Shown here: positions 1 through 6,229 of the stretch, piece by piece
Numbering within the stretch: the first letter of the stretch is position 1
How the letters are laid out: every line of letters starts with the position of its first letter
DNA from: Clostridia bacterium
GTDB taxonomy: Bacteria; UBA6262; WVXT01; JAUXBS01
NCBI GenBank assembly: GCA_030619245.1
Contig: JAUXBS010000048.1
Coordinates: forward strand, 1-7,776
Direction: 5' to 3'
Length of the DNA stretch: 7,776 nucleotides
Position numbers and translations under genes: made by a program
The notes under the pieces: model-generated
Seen by the model: only the letters and a program-made list of their open reading frames with translations
Databases searched by the model: none
What the model was told of the DNA's origin: nothing

Positions 1-481
1 AAGAAAAGCCATTCTTGAAGCAAACGGAAAATATATATTATTCACGGACGCAGACCTTTCCACCCCTGTTGAAGAAGTTGAAAAATTATTATCTCAACTT
101 AAAAAGGGGTATGATATAGCAATCGGCTCAAGAAGCCTGGCCGGCTCAAACATTATGCTCCGCCAGCCTTTATACCGCGAGTTTATGGGAAAGGTATTCA
201 ACAGGTTTGTCAGGTTATTCGCGGTAAAACCATTCGTTGATACACAATGCGGGTTTAAACTATTCCGCAGGGACGCGGCAAATACAATATTTAAGGAACA
301 GAAATTGAACGGCTTCGCGTTTGATGTTGAGATACTGTACCTGGCGATAAGGAACGGATTCAAAATAAAGGAAGTCCCGATAAAATGGCTCAATTCCCCG
401 CACAGCAAGGTAAGCCCCATTTCAAGCTCAATCGGAATGTTCGTTGATTTAATAAGAATAAAGAATATTCACCGCAAATAA
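1..481 (+). CDS. GT2-family polyprenyl-phosphate sugar synthase-like glycosyltransferase (3' part)
   Basis: The gene enters from the left edge; the open frame starts at base 2 and ends with TAA at 479-481, giving the last 159 residues. Full-length relatives are about 240-250 residues, so roughly a third (the N-terminal nucleotide-sugar-binding part) is missing. Visible signatures of the ALG5/DPM1-like GT2 group are the metal-binding DxD motif in FTDADLSTP (about residues 14-22 of the fragment), IGSR, an acceptor-loop QCGFKLFRR, FDVEILYLA, and EVPIKWLN with a SKVS tail. In this family the enzyme sits at the cytoplasmic membrane face and moves glucose or mannose from UDP-Glc or GDP-Man onto dolichyl or undecaprenyl phosphate. 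The sugar cannot be told from sequence alone. No membrane segments are visible in this C-terminal part. It lies 36 bases upstream of a GT-C-type membrane protein, which would be a natural user of its lipid-linked product. Confidence 0.85.
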   Translation, partial: RKAILEANGKYILFTDADLSTPVEEVEKLLSQLKKGYDIAIGSRSLAGSNIMLRQPLYREFMGKVFNRFVRLFAVKPFVDTQCGFKLFRRDAANTIFKEQKLNGFAFDVEILYLAIRNGFKIKEVPIKWLNSPHSKVSPISSSIGMFVDLIRIKNIHRK

Positions 482-517
482 ACAGCGCTGCAAGACAGGG
501 CTGGCTTAAAAAATAAA

Positions 518-2230
518 ATGAAAACACACATATCAATAGTAATACTTATATTAGTTGTTTCATCGGTAATTTATTCAAATTCACTGGATAATTCCTTTCA
601 ATACGACGATGCTTTCAACATAGTTGAAAATACCCTGATAAGAGACTTCAAAAACATCCCCGCGTTCTTTACTAAACCCGTTTCCAGCAGTTCACCCAGG
701 TGGAAGGCCGGGTACAGGCCTCTTTTAATGACTTCCTTTACAATAAATTATAAACTCGGGAAACTTAATGTCAGGGGATATCATATCGTAAATATCCTCT
801 TTCATATTATGAATTCAGTGCTTGTTTACGTGTTAATATTTACTGTTCTAAGTTTAGGTGAAAAGAAAGAGGAACTACCTGAAAACCGCAGCGTGAAATA
901 CATTATTTCATTATTCGTCTCGCTTTTATTTGCAGTTCACCCCATAAACACGGAAGCGGTTAATTATATATGGCAGCGGTCTGTTTTGATGGCTTCGTTT
1001 TTTTACCTGGTAACCATAATATTATTTATAAGGTATTTTAAAGCAAATAAATTCATAATACTATTTTTCTCAATGATTTCCTATGCGCTGGCTCTTTTAA
1101 GCAAGGAAATAGCGATTTCCCTTCCTATAATAATCATGGTTATTGACCTTTATTTTATCTCTGGTTTTAACAGGGACAGATTTATTCAACATTTTAAGAA
1201 ATACCACTCTTTATTCCTGTTAATTACGCTCCTGTACCTGGTTATGAGGTTTTTCGGGCACGGGGCCATAAAAGAATTCAGTTCACCGGACAAGACAGGT
1301 ATGTTCAAGTATTTTATAACACAACCCGGGGTAATCATTGAATATTTAAAACTAATATTTTTCCCGGGGGGACTCTCTATTTACCATGATTATCCTGTCG
1401 CTAAAGGAATCACGGATGTAAATGTTTTATTTTCCCTGGCGGTGATATTACTGGCTATACTGGTTAGTATTAAGTTAATAAAGGTTTCAAGGCTCGCCTC
1501 GCTGTTCATTTTGTGGTTTTTCATCGTATTGCTGCCAACTTCAAGTATCCTGCCGCTTCATATAATAATGAACGAGCACAGGTTGTATCTGCCGTGTATC
1601 GGAATATTTACCGCGTTTACGGCCCTGCTGTTCAAGTTAATACATGATAAACCGCGCAGGAAATTCCTGATTGCTTTTTTATCAATAATCATAATTGTAT
1701 TCTCTATGCTTACATTGAAAAGAAATACAGAATGGAAAGATGAATACACCCTGTGGTCAGAAACAGTCAGGCAATACCCGGAAAATGCTCACGCGAACAA
1801 TTACCTGGGCATGGGAATATTTGATAAAGGCTTAATTGACAGGGCAATTGAACTGTTTGAAAAATCAGTGGAACTCGTTCCCGGCAATTCTTTTTTTCGA
1901 AACAACCTGGGTTCTGCTTATGCCAGCAAGGGACTCATCGACAAGGCAATTATGGAGTTTGAAGAAGCAATAAGACTGAACCCCGAAAGGTATGATGTCT
2001 ATAATAATCTTGGAAACGCTTATTTTTTGAAGAAATTTTATGACAGGGCCATAGAATATTATAAAAATGCTATATTATTGAACCCGTCTAATATTGACGC
2101 CTATGACAATCTCATTCGTACTTATTCAGAAAAAAACATGAATGCGGAGGCAAAGGAAGTATATGAAAGAGCTTTGAAAATAGACCCCAATTCCTTAAAA
2201 CTCAGGAATCTACGAGTCAAGTTTCGTTGA
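518..2230 (+). CDS. TMTC-like GT-C membrane protein with four C-terminal TPRs
   Basis: 570 residues. An N-terminal hydrophobic segment (about 5-20) leads into a first outer loop with the acidic pair YDD (D30, D31), as in GT-C enzymes. About ten membrane segments follow up to residue 400. Family-type motifs are HPINTEAVN (141-149), R154, SKE (195-197), TQPGVIIEYLKLIFFP (268-283) with the HDYP motif (290-293), and EHRLYLP (353-359). This is the pattern of bacterial relatives of TMTC O-mannosyltransferases. Residues 423-558 form four 34-residue TPRs of the LGxAY...KGxxDKAI type, probably extracytoplasmic. Expected role: transfer of a sugar from a polyprenyl phosphate to a secreted or surface acceptor; this is inferred, as bacterial members are poorly characterised. 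The ATG at 518 is preceded by only a weak purine patch (around 497-500). The membrane half is clearly paralogous to the gene at 3755. It has no GT41 (OGT) catalytic domain. Confidence 0.85.
   Translation: MKTHISIVILILVVSSVIYSNSLDNSFQYDDAFNIVENTLIRDFKNIPAFFTKPVSSSSPRWKAGYRPLLMTSFTINYKLGKLNVRGYHIVNILFHIMNSVLVYVLIFTVLSLGEKKEELPENRSVKYIISLFVSLLFAVHPINTEAVNYIWQRSVLMASFFYLVTIILFIRYFKANKFIILFFSMISYALALLSKEIAISLPIIIMVIDLYFISGFNRDRFIQHFKKYHSLFLLITLLYLVMRFFGHGAIKEFSSPDKTGMFKYFITQPGVIIEYLKLIFFPGGLSIYHDYPVAKGITDVNVLFSLAVILLAILVSIKLIKVSRLASLFILWFFIVLLPTSSILPLHIIMNEHRLYLPCIGIFTAFTALLFKLIHDKPRRKFLIAFLSIIIIVFSMLTLKRNTEWKDEYTLWSETVRQYPENAHANNYLGMGIFDKGLIDRAIELFEKSVELVPGNSFFRNNLGSAYASKGLIDKAIMEFEEAIRLNPERYDVYNNLGNAYFLKKFYDRAIEYYKNAILLNPSNIDAYDNLIRTYSEKNMNAEAKEVYERALKIDPNSLKLRNLRVKFR
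1784..2191 (+). repeat. four tandem TPR units (102-bp periodicity)
   Basis: These bases encode residues 423-558 of the upstream membrane protein as four units of exactly 34 codons without gaps. Unit boundaries at the protein level are about 423-456, 457-490, 491-524 and 525-558. Each has the TPR consensus positions: NNLG in helix A, a KG turn in the first two, AI or AK in helix B, and LNP/DP at the end. The type resembles OGT-style TPRs (NNLG), unlike the NRG-type units of the downstream paralogue. DNA identity between units is low, so this is an old array. Confidence 0.85.
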
Positions 2231-2257
2231 AGCAGTAAACAGCTTAATATGCTTTAA

Positions 2258-2265
2258 AAGGAGGT
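2258..2265 (+). promoter_or_regulatory. strong Shine-Dalgarno site
   Basis: AAGGAGGT is a full-length match to the anti-Shine-Dalgarno sequence, five bases before the ATG at 2271. It fixes the start of the mutase gene. It is by far the best ribosome binding site in the window; the two membrane-protein genes have weak ones, so the mutase may be translated more strongly than its operon neighbours. Confidence 0.9.
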
Positions 2266-2270
2266 ATATA

Positions 2271-3734
2271 ATGGCGTTAAAGTTCGGGACCAGCGGGGTA
2301 AGGGGATTAGTTACGGAAATGACCGGCCTTGAATGTTACCTGTACACAAAGGCCTTCGTAAAACACCTTAAATCAAAAACAGCGCCTGAAGCAGTATCAC
2401 TTGCGGGAGATTACAGGAACAGCACGCCCGAGATAAAGAAGGCTGTTTCCCTGGCCCTGCAGGACGAAGGACTGAAGGTTGACAACTGCGGCGACATACC
2501 CACCGGGGCCTTAACGCTTCACGGCATTACCTGTAAAAGGGCAAGTATAATGGTAACCGGAAGCCATATCCCCGAAGACAGGAACGGTATAAAATTCAAC
2601 ATGCCCTGGGGTGAAATTCTCAAGGAAGACGAAACCAGTATAACCAAATTCTACAAAGAATTAAAAAATGAACGGCTGCCGGATATCTTTAATGAAAACG
2701 GCGGTTTTAAATCCGGCGTTTCCGTTGATGCCGGCATTCTCAATCGTGACGCCGAAGAAGCATACATTTGCAGGTATATAGATTTCTTTCCTCATGAATG
2801 CCTCAAAGGGCTAAAAATAGTCCTTTACGAACACTCTGCGGTAGGCAGGGACATCTTTATAAAAATGTTCACACAGCTCGGCGCGGAAATCATCCGGGCC
2901 GGCCGTTCAGACAAATTCATTCCTTTAGACACTGAAGCGGTCAGGGACACTGAATCGCTGTCCGAATGGGTACTGGACAATAAAGCAGACGCCCTTATTT
3001 CAACCGACGGTGATTCTGACAGGCCCCTGCTGGTGGATGAAAATGGGAAAGTCGTGCGCGGGGATGTCCTTGGAATAATTGTTTCAGATTTCCTGGAAGC
3101 TGATTCTGTTTCCACCCCGGTAAGTTGTAACACCGCTCTTGAAAAATGCAATAGATTCAAAAACATATCCCGGACAAAGATAGGGTCGCCTTACGTTATA
3201 GCTTCAATGAACAACGCTGTAAAGGAAGGCTATAAAACAGTAGTAGGTTATGAAGCCAATGGAGGCTTCCTTACCGGAACGGATATAATCAACCCTGATA
3301 CGGGAAAACCACTTAAAGCGCTTCCAACCAGGGACGCCGCCCTGCCTTTAATCGCGGCATTACTGTCATCCGTTAACACTAAGAAGACTGTTTCTGAAAT
3401 CATAGGGGAACTTCCTCCAAGGTACACCGGTAGCGGGCTTATAAGGGGTTTTTCCAATGAAACCGGCAGGAAAATTGTTAATGCCTTCATGGAAAAAAGC
3501 CGGGAGTTGACAGTCAAGTATTTCAAGAGCGCTTTCGGCAGCGCTGAAACAGTTGATTTTACGGATGGCGCCCGGATAACGTTTTCAAACAGCGATGTGG
3601 TTCACCTGAGGCCTTCAGGCAATGCCCCTGAATTCAGATGCTATACCGAATCGTCTGTTGAAAGCAGGGCTGAAAAGAATAATGCAGCAGCAATTAGTAT
3701 CGTTTCAAACACCATAAGGCCCGACTTTGAATAG
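2271..3734 (+). CDS. phosphomannomutase/phosphoglucomutase (alpha-D-phosphohexomutase family)
   Basis: 487 residues, a full-length member of the four-domain phosphohexomutase family (COG1109; manB/cpsG-type). It interconverts hexose-6-phosphate and hexose-1-phosphate in the cytoplasm, feeding GDP-mannose or UDP-glucose synthesis. All four active-site loops are present: the start GTSGVRG (6-12); the phosphoserine loop VTGSHIP with S98 as the phosphorylated serine; the magnesium loop DGDSDR (246-251) with D246, D248 and D250; the sugar-specificity loop GYEANGG (326-332) with E328; and the phosphate-binding loop RPSGNAPEFR (447-456). The variants TGSHIP, GYEANGGF and LPTRDA match a known phosphomannomutase-annotated subgroup rather than GlmM. 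Mannose versus glucose specificity cannot be fixed from sequence. An excellent ribosome binding site supports the start. The gene sits between two GT-C-like genes, 40 bases after one and 20 before the next, which suggests dedicated sugar supply. Confidence 0.93.
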   Translation: MALKFGTSGVRGLVTEMTGLECYLYTKAFVKHLKSKTAPEAVSLAGDYRNSTPEIKKAVSLALQDEGLKVDNCGDIPTGALTLHGITCKRASIMVTGSHIPEDRNGIKFNMPWGEILKEDETSITKFYKELKNERLPDIFNENGGFKSGVSVDAGILNRDAEEAYICRYIDFFPHECLKGLKIVLYEHSAVGRDIFIKMFTQLGAEIIRAGRSDKFIPLDTEAVRDTESLSEWVLDNKADALISTDGDSDRPLLVDENGKVVRGDVLGIIVSDFLEADSVSTPVSCNTALEKCNRFKNISRTKIGSPYVIASMNNAVKEGYKTVVGYEANGGFLTGTDIINPDTGKPLKALPTRDAALPLIAALLSSVNTKKTVSEIIGELPPRYTGSGLIRGFSNETGRKIVNAFMEKSRELTVKYFKSAFGSAETVDFTDGARITFSNSDVVHLRPSGNAPEFRCYTESSVESRAEKNNAAAISIVSNTIRPDFE

Positions 3735-3754
3735 CGGGGAATCAGGTATTATCA

Positions 3755-6100
3755 ATGAATAATGTATCCGGATATAACATAAAAAACAAATCAAAATTAT
3801 TTAAGTGGAAACATGTCCTTATCATATCCCTGCTCTGCATAATCGCTTATTCAAACACCCTGAACAACGCCTACCTGCACGATGACAGGGCGAATTTCCT
3901 GAATAACAACATGATAAAGAGCCTTAAGAACCTTCCAAAACTGTTTTCCCCGGAATATTTCGCGCTTGCCCAGGAAAAAACATACAGGCCGGTTGTAACC
4001 CTATCTTACTTCATTAACTATTTTATCTGTAAACTGAATAAACCCGGATGGCATATAACAAACATGGTTTTCCACCTCGGGAATGCAATACTTGTATACC
4101 TGCTGTTCCTGTTTATCCTTAATGACGAAAAGACCGCCTTTATTACATCCCTGTTTTTCTGCCTGCACCCGGTTAACACGGAAGCCGTTAATATCATAAG
4201 TTTCAGGGAGGATTTGTTATCATTGTTTTTCTTCCTGGTTTCATTTCTGTTCTTCCTGAAATACCTGCAATCATCAAACAAATCAAAACCGTCGTGGCTT
4301 CTTTCCCTATGTTTCTTTTTCATTTCATTATTTACCAAGGAAATGGCAATTACCCTGCCGTTTATACTTATAGTTTACGAGTACGTATTTAACAACAGGG
4401 GCGGGGCCCGTTTCCTGAAGTTTTCCTTCAACAGGGCGAAATCGGCTGATTACCTGGGTTATTTTGTTATCATGATTCTATTCCTCGCGCAAAGGGCCCT
4501 GCTGCTCAAACCCTCAGGGTATGTTATGTGTACGAATCTCAACACGCCTGCCGGTTATCCGGGGGGAAGCCTTTTCACTTCAATGCTGACCATGACAAGG
4601 GCCGTTGTCTTTTATATGAAACTTTTGTTAATGCCGGTAAAATTATCCGTAGACCATCTGTTTAAGTCATCATCGCATGTTGACTTTCAGGTAATCGTAT
4701 CAGCGCTAATAATCGCATTTGTATTTTTAACCATGTACCGGCTCAGTAAATCCTCAAAGACAATATCATTTTCCATGTTTTTCCTGGTTATTACTTTCCT
4801 GCCTGTTTCCAATATAATCCCATTCGGGGCTATAGTTTTTGAGAGGTATCTTTACTTCACTTCAATAGGCTTTTGCCTGGCGCTTGCGGCCCTGCTGACT
4901 GCGGGGATTAATAATAAAAAAATACCGGCAGGAATGGCTGTCGCCATAATTACTGTCTCTTACCTTGCGGGGACTTATACCCGGAATGCCGATTTCAGGG
5001 ATGTTGGAACCTTCTGGTCAAAAACACTGCAGACAAACCCCGCCTCGGTAAAGGCCCTGAACAACCGCGGCTGTTATTATGAAAGGGAGGGGCTGCTTGA
5101 GAAAGCCCTTGATGATTTCAACAGGTCAATAAAACTTAAACCTGCTGACTCCATGACTTATAATAACCGCGCAGTCGTTCTTGAGAGAATGGGAAAAACT
5201 AAAGAAGCGATTGAAGATTACAATACAGCAATAGGCTTAGACCCCGGTTATTCGGAAGCCTTTGATAACCGGGGATTTACCCGGGCCAAAAAGGGGCGTT
5301 ATACTTCTGCAATTGAAGATTACAACCGGGCTATAGCCATTAACCCGATGAACCCCTTAACCTACTTCAACAGGGGGTTTGCCTTCATGAAAAGCAGCCT
5401 TATTGACAATGCAATTGCCGATTTCAGCAGGGCAATTGAACTGAATCCGGATTACCCGGCGGCATACTTTGAACGCGGCGCTTCCTTTGAAAAAAAGAGG
5501 GCTTATGATAAAGCCATAGAGGATTACAGTAAAGCAATAGAACTTAATCCCGAATACTTTACTGCCTATGACAACCGCGGCTCGATTTACGGTGTAAAAG
5601 GGCTTTTTGACAAAGCCATAGAGGATTTCACCAGGGCAATAGAGTTAAACCCCGGGGATTCAAAGACCTACTATAACAGGGGCCTGGCCTATGAAAAAAA
5701 GAAACTTTTTGATAAATCCATTAAGGATTACAGCAAATCAATAGAAACAGGCCCGGATTATTACCTGGCTTACCTGCGCAGGGGCCTGGCCTACGGGGCA
5801 AAAAACAATAACAATAAAGCCATAGCGGACTTTAACAGGTCTATTGAACTAAACCCCGGTTATTCGGAGGCCTACAAGAACAGGGGTATCGCCTACGGTA
5901 AAAAAGGCGTGAATGAAAAGTCTGAAACCTTCTTACAAAAAGCTGTTTCAGACCTCTCTATAGCAATTGAACTTGACCCCGGCTCAAAGAGCAACTATAC
6001 TATCAGGAGCCTCCTGTATAGCAGTCTTGGAAAAAATGAACTGGCTGAGAAAGACAGGTTAAAAGCCGGAATTTTAAGAAATGGTAAAAGACATGAATAA
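3755..6100 (+). CDS. TMTC-like GT-C membrane protein with about ten C-terminal TPRs
   Basis: 781 residues. The membrane half (about 1-410) repeats the layout of the 518-2230 product: a first hydrophobic segment (20-33), outer-loop HDD (42-44), TYRP (76-79), HPVNTEAVN (138-146), FRED (150-153), TKE (194-196), ALP-type hydrophobic runs, and FERYLYFTS (362-370). Around ten membrane segments are visible. It lacks the HDYP motif of its paralogue; the matching stretch reads SVDHLF (298-303). Residues 433-745 hold nine TPRs of the NRGxAYxKKGxxDKAIxDYxKAIELNP type, followed by a decayed tenth (746-776). The ninth has a 7-residue insertion. Likely role: polyprenyl-phosphate-sugar-dependent glycosyltransferase with a large protein-binding TPR scaffold outside the membrane (inferred). 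The start at 3755 has a weak AGGT (3744-3747) upstream and lies 20 bases after the mutase stop, suggesting translational coupling. No clear terminator follows the TGA-less TAA stop at 6098-6100. Confidence 0.85.
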   Translation: MNNVSGYNIKNKSKLFKWKHVLIISLLCIIAYSNTLNNAYLHDDRANFLNNNMIKSLKNLPKLFSPEYFALAQEKTYRPVVTLSYFINYFICKLNKPGWHITNMVFHLGNAILVYLLFLFILNDEKTAFITSLFFCLHPVNTEAVNIISFREDLLSLFFFLVSFLFFLKYLQSSNKSKPSWLLSLCFFFISLFTKEMAITLPFILIVYEYVFNNRGGARFLKFSFNRAKSADYLGYFVIMILFLAQRALLLKPSGYVMCTNLNTPAGYPGGSLFTSMLTMTRAVVFYMKLLLMPVKLSVDHLFKSSSHVDFQVIVSALIIAFVFLTMYRLSKSSKTISFSMFFLVITFLPVSNIIPFGAIVFERYLYFTSIGFCLALAALLTAGINNKKIPAGMAVAIITVSYLAGTYTRNADFRDVGTFWSKTLQTNPASVKALNNRGCYYEREGLLEKALDDFNRSIKLKPADSMTYNNRAVVLERMGKTKEAIEDYNTAIGLDPGYSEAFDNRGFTRAKKGRYTSAIEDYNRAIAINPMNPLTYFNRGFAFMKSSLIDNAIADFSRAIELNPDYPAAYFERGASFEKKRAYDKAIEDYSKAIELNPEYFTAYDNRGSIYGVKGLFDKAIEDFTRAIELNPGDSKTYYNRGLAYEKKKLFDKSIKDYSKSIETGPDYYLAYLRRGLAYGAKNNNNKAIADFNRSIELNPGYSEAYKNRGIAYGKKGVNEKSETFLQKAVSDLSIAIELDPGSKSNYTIRSLLYSSLGKNELAEKDRLKAGILRNGKRHE
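5051..5989 (+). repeat. nine-unit TPR array, 102-bp period
   Basis: Eight consecutive units of exactly 34 codons (protein residues 433-704) followed by one of 41 codons (705-745). The units share NRG in helix A and AIEDY/AIELNP in helix B. Some exact DNA matches fall at multiples of 102 bases: a 16-base match at 5510-5525 and 5612-5627 (one unit apart), and another at 5241-5256 and 5853-5868 (six units apart). This points to growth by unit duplication or conversion between units. The array may be prone to copy-number change and to assembly collapse. Confidence 0.85.
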
Positions 6101-6141
6101 CAATTTCAGCGATTCTTAATAAATTATTTTTGTTTATTTAC

Positions 6142-6169
6142 TTGACATTTAATGCTTGTGTGATATAAT
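6142..6169 (+). promoter_or_regulatory. consensus sigma-70-type promoter with extended -10
   Basis: TTGACA at 6142-6147, a 16-base spacer, and TATAAT at 6164-6169, the latter preceded by TG plus one base (6161-6163) as in extended -10 promoters. Both hexamers are perfect. The bases just upstream (about 6116-6141) are very A/T-rich, like an UP element. Transcription would start near 6176, leaving an untranslated leader of about 54 bases before the ATG at 6230. This makes the FN3 protein gene an independent, probably strongly expressed unit, separate from the upstream glycosylation genes. A second TATAAT at 6180-6185 could serve a weaker overlapping promoter. Confidence 0.85.
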
Positions 6170-6220
6170 TATATTTGGATATAATTGTTGATTTCATAGT
6201 TAAATAAACTACTAATTTTC

Positions 6221-6226
6221 GGGGGT
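6221..6226 (+). promoter_or_regulatory. G-rich putative ribosome binding site
   Basis: GGGGGT ends three bases before the ATG at 6230. It is not a canonical GGAGG, but it is the only purine-rich stretch in an otherwise A/T-rich leader and could pair with the anti-Shine-Dalgarno sequence using a mismatch or G-U pair. Together with the signal peptide that begins at this ATG, it supports the chosen start. Confidence 0.5.
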
Positions 6227-6229
6227 AAC

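Noticed and set aside
94..420. Minus-strand open frame of 108 codons
   Set aside because: It lies wholly opposite the GT2 gene, has no ribosome binding site or family resemblance, and the plus-strand frame shows clear GT2 motifs.
483..490. Perfect 8-base palindrome CAGCGCTG
   Set aside because: It is too short for a terminator hairpin, has no following T-run, and lies within an apparent operon.
479..520. GT2 gene and the following membrane-protein gene are in the same frame, separated by one TAA with no other stop
   Set aside because: A read-through fusion is possible in principle, but 12 open codons in one of three frames is easily chance, and the downstream ATG gives a natural N-terminus.
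2825..3526. Minus-strand open frames inside the mutase gene
   Set aside because: Their composition (serine-rich, low complexity) is the usual shadow of a real coding strand, and the plus strand carries all catalytic loops.
518..6100. TPR proteins as O-GlcNAc transferases (OGT/SPINDLY type)
   Set aside because: No GT41 catalytic domain follows the TPRs; the catalytic part is instead an N-terminal multi-pass GT-C-like region.
6074..6119. Inverted repeat TTAAGAA ... TTCTTAA around the end of the second GT-C gene, followed by an A/T-rich tract
   Set aside because: The 7-base A/T-rich stem with a loop over 30 bases is too weak to call an intrinsic terminator.
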